Positions 35,843 through 45,139 of a DNA stretch of 64,000 nucleotides are shown here, piece after piece. Positions within the stretch are counted from its first letter, which is position 1. Every line of letters starts with the position of its first letter. A model generated the notes under the pieces. That model was not told the origin of the DNA and made no database searches. It saw nothing but the letters and a program-made list of their open reading frames with translations. The DNA is from Bacteroidaceae bacterium (lineage in GTDB: Bacteria > Bacteroidota > Bacteroidia > Bacteroidales > Bacteroidaceae). The DNA lies in contig JAKSIU010000005.1 of the NCBI GenBank assembly GCA_024398615.1, positions 37,775 to 101,774 on the forward strand. The letters are read 5' to 3'. A program made the translations under genes and the position numbers.

Positions 35843-36433
35843 CTATATGTCAAGAAAATTTTTTAAAATTCGTTCTCCGGCCGTTCCGCTCTTTTCTGGG
35901 TGGAACTGGGTCGCGAAGAAATTGTCCCGGTGCAGGGACGCGCTGAATGGCAGTATGTATTCAGTCGTTGCCGCTGTCCAAGGGCAAAGTGGAACGTAAT
36001 AGCTGTGGACAAAGTAAACGTATTCGTCTTTGTCAAATCCTTTGAACAGGACTTGGTCCTGACAGCTGATGGTGTTCCAGCCCATGTGCGGTACCTTGTC
36101 CTCGTTACTGTCAGGCTTGAAACGCAGAACCGGAACATCGAAAATCCCAAGACAGCCGGCATCGCCCTCCTCGCTGTGGGTGCACATGAGCTGCTGTCCC
36201 AGGCAGATTCCCAGAACAGGTTGCCTGAGTCCCTTTATGACGGCATCCAGATTGTGCTGCTGCAGATACTGCATTGTTGTTGCGGCTTCACCCACACCCG
36301 GGAAAATGACCTTGTCGGCTGCCTGCAGTTGTTCTATGTCATCGGTGAGCAGGGGAGTCACTCCAAGCCGGTCAAGTGCATGGATTACTGAATGAATATT
36401 CCCTGCGTTATATTTGAGTACGGCAACGTTCAT
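35843..36433 (-). CDS. hisH: Imidazole glycerol phosphate synthase, glutamine amidotransferase subunit
   Basis: HisH supplies ammonia to HisF from glutamine. The class I amidotransferase triad is visible: Cys in LGICLGQQLMC, then His and Glu in FATQFHPEKSG. KYNAGNIHSVIHALDRLG opens the protein, and FPGVGEAATTMQ is the oxyanion region. 196 residues. First gene of the operon hisH-A-F-IE-ftsE-lysC-lysA, with a -7 box at 36468-36475; hisG, hisD, hisC and hisB are not in the window. Confidence 0.96.
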   Translation of the reverse strand: MNVAVLKYNAGNIHSVIHALDRLGVTPLLTDDIEQLQAADKVIFPGVGEAATTMQYLQQHNLDAVIKGLRQPVLGICLGQQLMCTHSEEGDAGCLGIFDVPVLRFKPDSNEDKVPHMGWNTISCQDQVLFKGFDKDEYVYFVHSYYVPLCPWTAATTEYILPFSASLHRDNFFATQFHPEKSGTAGERILKNFLDI

Positions 36434-36467
36434 CGTTTAAAAGCGTGTATTTTCTGTTTTTCGGCCG

Positions 36468-36475
36468 CAAATGTA
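36468..36475 (-). promoter_or_regulatory. -7 box of the his-ftsE-lys operon
   Basis: On the minus strand TACATTTG, exact, 34 bases before the hisH start. No clear -33 box. No leader peptide or attenuator-like array of His codons is visible between box and gene. Confidence 0.65.
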
Positions 36476-36519
36476 TAAAAAATGATGTCTGTCTGCCCCG
36501 AACTTATATATAAAATGTG

Positions 36520-36527
36520 TAATTTTG
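36520..36527 (+). promoter_or_regulatory. -7 box of the ileS operon
   Basis: TAATTTTG, exact, 63 bases before the ileS ATG. The leader is one of the longer ones here, but no T-box-like or other known regulatory RNA is recognisable in it. Confidence 0.65.
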
Positions 36528-36590
36528 CGCACTCATTTTGGGCGGTAGGCTCGAAAATGCATATAGAATGAATAAATAGTTGTTTCAGAT

Positions 36591-39500
36591 ATGAAAAAAT
36601 TTGCAGAAAGAGGACAGTTGGACCTGTCGCAGGTCAACAAGGAGGTGTTGAAGGACTGGCTGGATGAGGATCTGTTCGCACGCAGCATTGCCGAGCGTGA
36701 GGGTTGTCCGTCATTCGTATTCTTTGAGGGTCCTCCATCGGCAAACGGAATGCCCGGCATTCATCATGTCATGGCCCGCACCATCAAGGACTCGTTCTGC
36801 CGCTATAAGACCATGTGCGGTTTCAAGGTTAACCGCAAGGCAGGATGGGATACTCACGGACTGCCTGTGGAACTTGGCGTAGAGAAGAAACTGGGTATCA
36901 CAAAAGAGGATATAGGCAAGAAGATTTCAGTCGATGACTACAACATGAACTGCCGTACGGAGGTCATGAAGTACAAGGAGCACTGGAGTGACCTTACCCA
37001 GAAGATAGGCTATTGGGTTGATCTGGACGATCCATACATCACATATGACAACCGTTACATTGAAACTCTCTGGTGGCTGCTGAAACAGCTGTACGGAAAG
37101 GGCTATCTGTATAAGGGCTATACCATCCAACCGTATTCGCCTGCTGCAGGCACGGGACTGTCAAGCCATGAGCTGAACCAGCCTGGCTGCTATCGCGATG
37201 TCAAGGACACGACAGTGACCGCCCAGTTCGAAATGACTGATCCCAAGCCTGAAATGACAGGGTGGGGTACTCCGTATTTCGTGGCATGGACCACAACTCC
37301 ATGGACACTTCCTTCAAATACGGCACTTTGCGTCGGCAACAAGATAGATTATGTTGCAGTCCGTACATACAATTCATATAACGGCAAGCCCGTTACCGTT
37401 GTCATGGCCAGAGAGCGTCTGTCGGCTTATCTTGATCCAAAGGGCGCTGAACTTCCGCTTGACAGCTATGTTCAGGGCGACAAGATCGTCCCGTATCAGA
37501 TTGTCGCTGAATACAAGGGCTGTGATCTGACAGGTATGCATTACCGCCAGCTGTTCCCGTGGGTGAAGCCGGTATTCAAGGCCGATGACGGTACTATCCA
37601 GACCAGTGATGCCGGTTTCCGTGTCATTGCTGGTGACTACGTTACCACTGAAGACGGTACTGGCATTGTCCATATAGCTCCGACATTCGGTGCCGATGAC
37701 GCATTCGTTGCCAAGGCAGCCGGCATTCCGTCGCTGTTCATGGTCAACCGCAAGATGGAGACCCGCCCCATGGTGGATTTCACCGGAAAGTACTGGATGC
37801 TGGATGAACTGGATCCGGATTTCGTGGAACGCTGCGTTGATGTTGAACTTTACAGGGAATATGAAGGCGCATACGTCAAGAACGCATACGATCCCAAGTT
37901 CAACGAGGGTGGCAAGTATGACGAGGCGGCAGCCCAGAAGGCCGAGGATCTGAATATCTATATCTGCCTCAAGATGAAGCAGGCAGGAACCGCATTCAAG
38001 ATAGAAAAGCATGTGCATAACTATCCGCACTGCTGGCGTACTGACAAGCCCGTGCTGTATTATCCTCTTGACAGCTGGTTCATCAAGGCCACTGCTGCCC
38101 GTGAGCGCATGATCGAGCTCAACAGGACCATCAAGTGGAAGCCCGAGTCAACCGGAACCGGACGTTTCGGCAAGTGGCTTGAGAATCTGAACGACTGGAA
38201 TCTGAGCCGCAGCCGCTATTGGGGTACTCCGCTTCCAATCTGGCGCAACGATGACGGTGACGAACTGTGCATCGGCTCAGTAGAAGAACTTTACAGCGAA
38301 ATCGAGAAGTCTGTAAAGGCCGGTGTCATGAAGTCAAATCCGTTCAGGGAGAAGGGTTTCGTTCCCGGTGATTACAGCGCTGCGAATTATGATAGGATTG
38401 ACCTGCACCGTCCGTATGTCGATGACATTGTTCTGGTATCGGAGGCCGGCCGTCCCATGAAACGTGAACTGGATCTGATCGATGTCTGGTTCGACAGCGG
38501 AGCCATGCCTTTCGCACAGGTGCATTATCCGTTTGAGAATAAGGAACTGATTGACGGCGGAACGGTGTTCCCGGCCGATTTCATTGCCGAGGGCGTTGAC
38601 CAGACACGCGGTTGGTTCTATACTCTGCATGCCATTGCCACGATGGTTAAGGACAATGTCTCGTTCAAGACCGTGATATCGAATGGCCTGGTTCTTGACA
38701 AGAACGGCAACAAGATGTCCAAGCGTCTTGGCAATGCCGTTGAGCCGTTCCAGGCAATCGAGAAGTTCGGCAGTGATGCACTGCGCTGGTACATGATCAC
38801 CAACTCACAGCCGTGGGACAACCTGAAGTTCGATGAGGAGGGCGTCAAGGATGTAACCCGCAAGTTCTTCGGAACATTGCATAACACATACAAGTTCTTT
38901 GCGCAGTATGCCAATGTTGACGGTTTTGACGGTTCCCAGCAGATCATTCCTGTTCAGGAGCGTCCTGTCATGGACCGCTGGATTCTGAGCGAGCTCAATA
39001 CCCTGACAGCGGGCGTACGTGAGAGTCTGGATGACTATGAGCCTACACGTGCCGGACGACTCATCCAGGACTTCGTGAACGATTTCCTGTCCAACTGGTA
39101 TGTACATCTTACCCGTGACCGTTATTGGGGCAGCAGCATGAGCAGTGACAAGCTGGCCGCTTATGAGACACTTTATTGCTGTCTTGAAACCGTGGCCCGT
39201 CTCATGGCTCCTATCGCTCCGTTCTATGCCGACCGCCTGTGGCGTGACCTGACCGCTGTGGGAGGCAGCAGCTATGCATCGGTCCATCTGGCACCGTATC
39301 CTACAGTAGACAGTGCTCTGGTTGACAAGGAACTGGAGACACGTATGGAACTGGCCCAGAAGCTTACTTCAATGACCCTGGCCCTGCGTAAGCGTGATGA
39401 CGTGAAGATCAACGTGCGCAAGCCGCTGCAGAAGATCCTCATTCCGGTTACTGCCGAACTGCGCTCACACATTGAACCGGTCGTGGAACTGGTACGTGAC

Positions 39501-40073
39501 CAGGTCAACGTCAAGGAAGTGGAATTCGTGGAAGGTACAGCCGGAATTCTGGTCAAGAAGGTCAAGTGCAACTTCAAGATTCTGGGCAAGAAGTTCGGTC
39601 CGCTTATGAAGAGTGTTGCCGCCGCTGTCCAGAACATGACCCAGGAACAGGTTGCACAGCTGGAATCGGAAGGACAATATACGTTCAGTCTCGACGGTAC
39701 TCCTGCAACTGTGGAAACTTCCGAGGTGGAGATATTCAGCGAGGATATTCCCGGATGGGTTGTTGCCAACGAGGGAACCCTGACTGTAGCTCTTGACATC
39801 CAGCTTACCGATGCCCTGAAGCGCGAAGGCATTGCACGTGAACTCAAGAAGCGTATCCAGGACCTGCGCAAGTCCGGCGGACTGGAGATAACCGACCGTA
39901 TAAATGTCACATTGAATTCGAATGCCGATACCGATGCTGCCGTTCTTGAATATCAGGAATGGATAAAGGCACAGGTCCTGGCTGACAACATACGTCTTGT
40001 GGATGATTTTGAAGGTGGTGAGGACGTTTCGTTTGACGAATACAGTTTCCGTGTTCTGGTAGAGAAAATTTGA
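36591..40073 (+). CDS. ileS: Isoleucyl-tRNA synthetase, type 2 (GIHH signature)
   Basis: IleRS charges tRNA-Ile. The 1160 residues exceed the 938 of E. coli and fit the long, eukaryote-like IleRS2 group. The first signature reads PSANGMPGIHHVMAR: the usual H-I-G-H is replaced by G56-I57-H58-H59, the first and third positions exchanged. The second signature KMSKRLGNA is normal. The editing domain (WTTTPWTLPSNTALCVG) and a C-terminal anticodon/extension region (KVKCNFKILGKKFGPLMK, DLRKSGGLEITDRINV) are present. IleRS2 enzymes with the swapped motif are known to be very resistant to mupirocin. traR/dksA and lspA follow on the same strand. Confidence 0.96.
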   Translation: MKKFAERGQLDLSQVNKEVLKDWLDEDLFARSIAEREGCPSFVFFEGPPSANGMPGIHHVMARTIKDSFCRYKTMCGFKVNRKAGWDTHGLPVELGVEKKLGITKEDIGKKISVDDYNMNCRTEVMKYKEHWSDLTQKIGYWVDLDDPYITYDNRYIETLWWLLKQLYGKGYLYKGYTIQPYSPAAGTGLSSHELNQPGCYRDVKDTTVTAQFEMTDPKPEMTGWGTPYFVAWTTTPWTLPSNTALCVGNKIDYVAVRTYNSYNGKPVTVVMARERLSAYLDPKGAELPLDSYVQGDKIVPYQIVAEYKGCDLTGMHYRQLFPWVKPVFKADDGTIQTSDAGFRVIAGDYVTTEDGTGIVHIAPTFGADDAFVAKAAGIPSLFMVNRKMETRPMVDFTGKYWMLDELDPDFVERCVDVELYREYEGAYVKNAYDPKFNEGGKYDEAAAQKAEDLNIYICLKMKQAGTAFKIEKHVHNYPHCWRTDKPVLYYPLDSWFIKATAARERMIELNRTIKWKPESTGTGRFGKWLENLNDWNLSRSRYWGTPLPIWRNDDGDELCIGSVEELYSEIEKSVKAGVMKSNPFREKGFVPGDYSAANYDRIDLHRPYVDDIVLVSEAGRPMKRELDLIDVWFDSGAMPFAQVHYPFENKELIDGGTVFPADFIAEGVDQTRGWFYTLHAIATMVKDNVSFKTVISNGLVLDKNGNKMSKRLGNAVEPFQAIEKFGSDALRWYMITNSQPWDNLKFDEEGVKDVTRKFFGTLHNTYKFFAQYANVDGFDGSQQIIPVQERPVMDRWILSELNTLTAGVRESLDDYEPTRAGRLIQDFVNDFLSNWYVHLTRDRYWGSSMSSDKLAAYETLYCCLETVARLMAPIAPFYADRLWRDLTAVGGSSYASVHLAPYPTVDSALVDKELETRMELAQKLTSMTLALRKRDDVKINVRKPLQKILIPVTAELRSHIEPVVELVRDQVNVKEVEFVEGTAGILVKKVKCNFKILGKKFGPLMKSVAAAVQNMTQEQVAQLESEGQYTFSLDGTPATVETSEVEIFSEDIPGWVVANEGTLTVALDIQLTDALKREGIARELKKRIQDLRKSGGLEITDRINVTLNSNADTDAAVLEYQEWIKAQVLADNIRLVDDFEGGEDVSFDEYSFRVLVEKI

Positions 40074-40092
40074 ACTAACCTTTGATTTGTTT

Positions 40093-40470
40093 ATGGCCGA
40101 AAAGAACCGCTATTCTGATGAGGAACTTGAAGAGTTCCGTCAGTTGATTAACGAAAAGCTTGAAGTAGCCCAGAGAGATTATGATGCCCTGAAGGCCTCT
40201 CTGATGAATTTGGACAACAACAGCGCCGATGACACAGCACCTACATTCAAGGTGCTTGAAGAAGGTGCCAACACCCTTTCCAAGGAAGAGACCATGCGTC
40301 TTGCACAGCGTCAGATGAAATTCATCCAGTCGTTGCAGGCTGCTATGGTACGCATTGAGAACAAGACTTACGGCATTTGCCGTGAGACAGGAAAACTCAT
40401 CCCCAAGGAGAGACTCCGTGCAGTACCTCATGCAACACTGTGCATTGAGGCAAAGCAGAACAAACGCTGA
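40093..40470 (+). CDS. TraR/DksA-family protein lacking two zinc cysteines
   Basis: A 125-residue DksA-like protein: an acidic coiled-coil hairpin (about 5-85, DEELEEFRQLINEKLEVAQR) and the C-terminal finger fold YGICRETGKLIPKERLRAV followed by PHATLCIEAKQ. DksA proteins enter the RNA polymerase secondary channel and change promoter output with ppGpp. Of the four zinc Cys, only the first and third remain; the second is Thr and the fourth Ala. Zinc-poor forms are common in Bacteroidetes. Start at ATG 40093; the frame also has a TTG at 40087. It sits between ileS (19 bases) and lspA (15 bases). Confidence 0.88.
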   Translation: MAEKNRYSDEELEEFRQLINEKLEVAQRDYDALKASLMNLDNNSADDTAPTFKVLEEGANTLSKEETMRLAQRQMKFIQSLQAAMVRIENKTYGICRETGKLIPKERLRAVPHATLCIEAKQNKR

Positions 40471-40485
40471 TAGAAAAGAGATTTC

Positions 40486-41163
40486 ATGTCAAAAAAGGAT
40501 AACGCTCCGGCGCAGGCACGTCAGGGGAGGATTGTTGCGGCTGTGGTACTGCTTGTGCTGATAGTGGATCAGATCATCAAGATTCTGGTCAAGACCAACA
40601 TGTCAATAGCCCAGTCCATAGACATTCTGCCATGGTTCAAGATTGCATTTGTCGAGAACAACGGCATGGCGTTCGGAATGCAGCTGTTCGGTAAACTGTT
40701 CCTGTCCATTTTCAGGATTATTGCAATCGGCGCATTCGTCTGGTATATCTGCAAGATTAAGAACAAGGGTTTTCCAACCGGTTACATTATCACTCTTGCC
40801 TTCATCCTGGGCGGAGCTATGGGCAATCTTCTGGATTCAATGTTCTATGGCCTGATTTTCAGTGAAAGCGGATATTCGGCAGCTGAAGTCGCATCATTTG
40901 TGCCATTCGGCCAGGGATATGCTCCGTTCCTTTACGGGAAGGTGGTGGACATGTTCTACTTCCCGCTCTGGACATGGCCGGACTGGATGCCGCTGGTTGG
41001 AGGTGACGTGTTTTTCGGACCGGTATTCAATTTTGCCGATTCATGCATTACATGTGGCGTGATAGTTCTGATACTGTTTCATTCACGTCATGTGAATATG
41101 GGACTGCACTATAATCCTGAAGTCGGGACTGACTCCGGCAATAATCAAAATGATCAGAAATAA
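40486..41163 (+). CDS. lspA: Lipoprotein signal peptidase (signal peptidase II)
   Basis: LspA cleaves prolipoproteins in the inner membrane. The 225-residue protein has four predicted helices and the conserved motifs ENNGMAFGM, GGAMGNLLDS, KVVDMF (catalytic Asp155) and FNFADSCIT (catalytic Asp185). It is longer than the 164-residue E. coli enzyme because of loops after GNLLDS and between the two Asp, usual in this phylum. ileS-lspA linkage is conserved in many bacteria. Its 3' end overlaps the next gene by 14 bases. Confidence 0.96.
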   Translation: MSKKDNAPAQARQGRIVAAVVLLVLIVDQIIKILVKTNMSIAQSIDILPWFKIAFVENNGMAFGMQLFGKLFLSIFRIIAIGAFVWYICKIKNKGFPTGYIITLAFILGGAMGNLLDSMFYGLIFSESGYSAAEVASFVPFGQGYAPFLYGKVVDMFYFPLWTWPDWMPLVGGDVFFGPVFNFADSCITCGVIVLILFHSRHVNMGLHYNPEVGTDSGNNQNDQK

Positions 41164-41917
41164 CCGTTTCGTATTGGTTCTTGCACTGTGCATGTGTCTG
41201 TTGTGCTCATGCAAGGTCAAACGCCCGGATGGCGTGCTGTCATCACGTGCAATGGAGAAGGTCATGTATGACTATCATCTGGCACAGGCCATATCGGACC
41301 AACTGCCTGCGGACGAAAAGTACAAGAGCCAGGCTATCATGGACTGGGTCTATGAAAAGCACGGGGTCAATCGCGATGATTTCGAACTGTCGTTGAAGTG
41401 GTACACGCGTTATCCCAAGGAGTTTGCCAAGATCTACAAGAAACTGTATGCCCGCATTGAAGACGAACTGAAACGCTCGTCAATGGAGCTCCTTCGCATT
41501 GAGCACAGGGTATTTGGAATCATGCCTGGTGACAGCGTTTCGTTGTGGTATCTGGATTCTCTGGCCATTATGAATTCATCGGCCTACATGAACAGGATTA
41601 CTCTTGATCTTGACTGTGACAGCACATTCCATAACGGTGATACGCTGGCATGGACTTCATGCCTTACTCTCGTTTCGCCTGCAGACAGCATTGAACCCAA
41701 AGTGTATGTCGCGCTCGCGGCAAGTTACGGTGACAGCGTGGTTGCAGTTGACAGATTGCTGAGTGGCCGGGGCAGCTATGACCTTGACTTAAGGCTTGTC
41801 ATGGATGACTCGTTGAAAATGTCTTCCCTGCGTTTCCAGGCTTCCTATATTGATGACAGCCGTGAGGGTATGGCAATCCTTTCCGGACTGGATATGGTCC
41901 GATACCATCGTAAGTAA
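41150..41917 (+). CDS. DUF4296-type lipoprotein
   Basis: A 255-residue lipoprotein (signal ending LCSC, lipid at Cys21). The first domain, VLSSRAMEKVMYDYHLAQAI to about residue 110, matches the DUF4296 pattern found in Bacteroidetes; the rest is beta-rich with no known motif. Function is unknown. It overlaps the end of lspA by 14 bases, so it is translated from the same mRNA as the peptidase that must process it. Confidence 0.82.
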   Translation: MIRNNRFVLVLALCMCLLCSCKVKRPDGVLSSRAMEKVMYDYHLAQAISDQLPADEKYKSQAIMDWVYEKHGVNRDDFELSLKWYTRYPKEFAKIYKKLYARIEDELKRSSMELLRIEHRVFGIMPGDSVSLWYLDSLAIMNSSAYMNRITLDLDCDSTFHNGDTLAWTSCLTLVSPADSIEPKVYVALAASYGDSVVAVDRLLSGRGSYDLDLRLVMDDSLKMSSLRFQASYIDDSREGMAILSGLDMVRYHRK

Positions 41918-41935
41918 ACTGATATCCTTTCTGTG

Positions 41936-42691
41936 TTATGATCTGCGTCTGAACTCGGCGCAGATGATAGCTGTTGCTACGGCTACATTCAACGATTCCG
42001 ATGTCGGTGCGCCTTTAGGCCAGTTGGGAATGAACAGTCTTCTGCTGACAAGAGACCTGATCTCCTGACTGATGCCGTTGCCTTCATTTCCCATGACAAT
42101 GATTCCGTTTGTGCCTATATTGCAGGAATACATGTCATCTCCGTCAAGAAGGGTGCCATATACCGGTACACTCCCGTTCAGACGGGACAGTTCATCGGCC
42201 AGATTGACATAATGGAGACGTACCCTGCCCATGGCGCCCATTGTGGCCTGTACAGCTTTGGGGGCATATATGTCGGCCGTATCTCTGGAGCAGATTATGT
42301 CGCCAATTCCGAACCAGTCGGCAATTCTGACTATTGTTCCCAGATTGCCCGGATCCTGGATGGCGTCCAGCGCCAGGACCAGACCCTTTCTGGCTGTATC
42401 CGCTAATGAGAATTCATATTCTGGAATGGAGAACAGGGCAATGACATCCTGAGGCGTGGTAAGCAGACTGGTTTTCTCCAGTTCGTCACGGCTGATACAT
42501 TCAATGCGGTCTGCCTTGAAATGCGGATGGTCCTGAAGCCAGCTGCCGACGGCAGCCAGCAGACTGCAGTGGAAATGTCCGTACAGATCGCCGACAAGCT
42601 TATGTCCTTCGGCAACGAACAGACCGGATTGGCTACGGAACTTTTTATGTTGCAGACTCTTGATGGTCTTTATGTCATTCTTGCTCAACAT
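41936..42691 (-). CDS. TrmH/SpoU-family RNA 2'-O-ribose methyltransferase
   Basis: 251 residues. The N-terminal substrate-binding part (MLSKNDIKTIKSLQHKKFRS, FVAEGHKLVGDL) is followed by the knotted SPOUT domain with its three motifs: LDAIQDPGNLGTIVRIADWFG, NGIIVMGNEGNGISQEIRS and IPNWPKGAPTSESLNVAVAT. It methylates a ribose in rRNA or tRNA; the site is unknown. ATG 42691 was chosen over 42727 because family members begin with this helix. A near-consensus box TATCTTTA lies upstream on the minus strand (about 42717-42724). Confidence 0.9.
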   Translation of the reverse strand: MLSKNDIKTIKSLQHKKFRSQSGLFVAEGHKLVGDLYGHFHCSLLAAVGSWLQDHPHFKADRIECISRDELEKTSLLTTPQDVIALFSIPEYEFSLADTARKGLVLALDAIQDPGNLGTIVRIADWFGIGDIICSRDTADIYAPKAVQATMGAMGRVRLHYVNLADELSRLNGSVPVYGTLLDGDDMYSCNIGTNGIIVMGNEGNGISQEIRSLVSRRLFIPNWPKGAPTSESLNVAVATAIICAEFRRRS

Positions 42692-42743
42692 ATGGGAACG
42701 AATTTTCCTGGCTGTAAAGATAATCATTTTTCAGCATCTTGGC

Positions 42744-42774
42744 TTTGAGTCTAGTCGCACTTTCATTACATTTG
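42744..42774 (+). promoter_or_regulatory. tamL promoter
   Basis: TTTG at 42744-42747, 19 bases, then TACATTTG at 42767-42774: full consensus. The start codon is 13-19 bases downstream, giving a very short leader. Confidence 0.8.
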
Positions 42775-42787
42775 CAGGTTAAAACAA

Positions 42788-45097
42788 ATGTACATGAGAA
42801 GATTGTCCGGAAAATTGGTCATAATGCTGTTCCTCCTTCTTGGAACAGTATCGTGTTCAGTCACCAAATTCGTTCCGGATAACTCGTATCTTCTTGATTG
42901 GGTGGAGATAGTTTCACAGGAAGACGGAGAAAAAAACTGGTCGCAGCTTTCGAAGTATTCATATCAGATTCCTAATACCAGATGGCTTGGAGTCGCCAGA
43001 GTACCCCTTGGAGTTTATTCTATGGCATCGCGCAGGCATCCTGACGCACCTGTCAGTTCTTTGTTGAGAAAAATAGGACAGGAACCCGTAGTGCTTGATG
43101 AGCTAAGTGCCATGGCATCGGCCAAGGACATGGGGATGGCACTGGTCAATCAGGGGTATCTGAATGCCAGGGTCACTTCACAATCCCAGTCTTTGGGACA
43201 TCGCAGGGCAAAGCTGGTATATACGGTTAATGCAGGCAGGCTGTTTGTCGTTGATGACATAAGGACAGTGGTCGGCAACAGTGATTTCGAGAAGCTTCTG
43301 AACGATAACCGTCAGTCAAGTCTGCTGGAAGTAGGTATGCAACTGAATTCTCAAGTGCTTGATCAGGAACGTACACGCATAGTGGAACTTGCTCATCGCA
43401 ACGGTTACTACGATTTCAACAAGGATCATGTGTCATTTATTGCCGATACGCTGAAAGGCAGTGACAAGGTCGGTCTGACCATGATGATAGATGGACAGGG
43501 GACCGGGCATGTCTATTCGGTCTCAAAGGTGAATTATCTGCTTTCGTCAGGTGCCGATAGGGTGGAAGCGCTTATTGATGATGCGAACCGGCTTGATTTT
43601 GACGGTTACAGCATATATTGGCCCAAGACGGAAAAGGAACTGGCGTTGAGACCCGGTGTCATTGCAAGCCATTCGTATATGCGTCAGGGGCAGATGTATA
43701 ATGCTGACACCATATCGGCCTCCTATCAGTCTCTTTCCCGACTCGGACTGCTTAAGTATTCGAACATCAGTCTTCAACGTGATCCGGATTTCCGTGATGG
43801 CATAATTGCCAACGTATCGATGATGACGCGTCCAAAACATTCTTTCCAGTTCGATGTGGAGGGAACCAATACCGCCGGCGATCTTGGTGCAGCGGCATCG
43901 ACATCATTTGTTGACCGTAATCTGTTCGGTGGGGCAGAACAGTTGTCTGTGACCTTGCGCGGTGCATACGAGTCCATTTCCAATCTGCCAGGCTATACAG
44001 GTGATACTTATCTTGAATACGGCATTGAGTCCAGTCTTTCTTTCCCTGAATTCCTTATCCCGTTCATGAATCAGGAACGTCAGCGACTCAGTCAGGCAAG
44101 TTCCCAGTTCAGTCTGAAGGCCAATGCCCAGCGTCGTCCGGAATTCCAGAAGACAATCTTTTCAGCAGGTTGGAGCTATGTGTGGGGCGATACATGGAAC
44201 AATTCCCACCGTCTGGATGTGATAGACCTCAACTATCTGGTCGTACCTTGGATTTCACCGCATTTCCAGAAGGAATATCTTGATCAGATTACATCCAGCA
44301 AGTCAATACTCAAATACAACTACGAGAACCTGCTTATTACAAAGCTTGGATATTCATTCTACAGGACCAACAGCCAGTCGTCACAGCGGGCAAGACAGGC
44401 ATTCCAGTATTCGGTCAGGGCTGCTGTGGAGACATCAGGCAATGTGTTGAGCCTGCTCTCTCCTGCATTGGGATTGGAGAAGAATGATAATGGGCAGTCT
44501 CTGGTCATGGGAATCGCATTCGCCCAGTACGCCAAGCATGATTTCTCATTTACGGCAAACTGGGCAGCAGGCAGCAACAGCAGTTTCCTGGCGCATGCCG
44601 AGTGGGGACTGGCCATTCCTTATGGCAATTCCACCAGCCTTCCTTTTGAAAAGCGATACTTTGCCGGTGGTGCCAATGGAGTCCGAGGCTGGGCCGTACG
44701 TGAATTGGGACCCGGCGTTTTTGGAGGAACAGACCGTACAATCGACTATATCCGTCAGTCCGGTGATATCAAGCTCGGAGCAAGTCTGGAATTCCGTAAC
44801 AAGCTGTTCTGGAAACTGAACGGTGCCGTATTTGTTGATGCCGGTAATATCTGGACCATCAGGGAGTATGCAGAACAGCCCGGTGGCGTTTTCAAATTCG
44901 ATGAGTTTTACCGTCAGATAGCCGTAGCTTATGGCCTTGGCATCAGACTTGATTTCAATTTTCTTGTTGTCAGACTGGATGGCGGTATGAAGGCCGTCAA
45001 TCCGGCCGGCGCTACACAAGGGGACCGTATCCCGCTGACGCATCCTGATATGGGGCGTGATTTCGCATTCCATCTGGCTGTAGGTTATCCGTTCTAA
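42788..45097 (+). CDS. TamL: BamA-like outer-membrane assembly lipoprotein
   Basis: A 769-residue Omp85-family protein with a lipoprotein signal (VSCS, Cys23), which is the mark of Bacteroidetes TamL. POTRA-like repeats occupy roughly 25-340; the 16-stranded barrel follows, with the conserved loop-6 region (RYFAGGANGVRGWAVRELGP) and C-terminal FAFHLAVGYPF ending in Phe. TamL works with TamB in moving lipids or assembling outer-membrane proteins. tamB is not in the window. ATG 42794 is an equally good start, two residues later. The MBL gene follows by 42 bases. Confidence 0.92.
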   Translation: MYMRRLSGKLVIMLFLLLGTVSCSVTKFVPDNSYLLDWVEIVSQEDGEKNWSQLSKYSYQIPNTRWLGVARVPLGVYSMASRRHPDAPVSSLLRKIGQEPVVLDELSAMASAKDMGMALVNQGYLNARVTSQSQSLGHRRAKLVYTVNAGRLFVVDDIRTVVGNSDFEKLLNDNRQSSLLEVGMQLNSQVLDQERTRIVELAHRNGYYDFNKDHVSFIADTLKGSDKVGLTMMIDGQGTGHVYSVSKVNYLLSSGADRVEALIDDANRLDFDGYSIYWPKTEKELALRPGVIASHSYMRQGQMYNADTISASYQSLSRLGLLKYSNISLQRDPDFRDGIIANVSMMTRPKHSFQFDVEGTNTAGDLGAAASTSFVDRNLFGGAEQLSVTLRGAYESISNLPGYTGDTYLEYGIESSLSFPEFLIPFMNQERQRLSQASSQFSLKANAQRRPEFQKTIFSAGWSYVWGDTWNNSHRLDVIDLNYLVVPWISPHFQKEYLDQITSSKSILKYNYENLLITKLGYSFYRTNSQSSQRARQAFQYSVRAAVETSGNVLSLLSPALGLEKNDNGQSLVMGIAFAQYAKHDFSFTANWAAGSNSSFLAHAEWGLAIPYGNSTSLPFEKRYFAGGANGVRGWAVRELGPGVFGGTDRTIDYIRQSGDIKLGASLEFRNKLFWKLNGAVFVDAGNIWTIREYAEQPGGVFKFDEFYRQIAVAYGLGIRLDFNFLVVRLDGGMKAVNPAGATQGDRIPLTHPDMGRDFAFHLAVGYPF

Positions 45098-45139
45098 AAG
45101 GTGCATGTAATATGAAAAAAGGAATAAAACAATATATAG

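Noticed and set aside
36434-36590. T-box, riboswitch or attenuator before ileS or hisH
   Set aside because: No T-box motif, leader peptide with His or Ile codons, or terminator/antiterminator pair is visible between the promoters and genes.
37374-38030. 218-codon open frame on the minus strand
   Set aside because: Antisense to ileS, no own signals.
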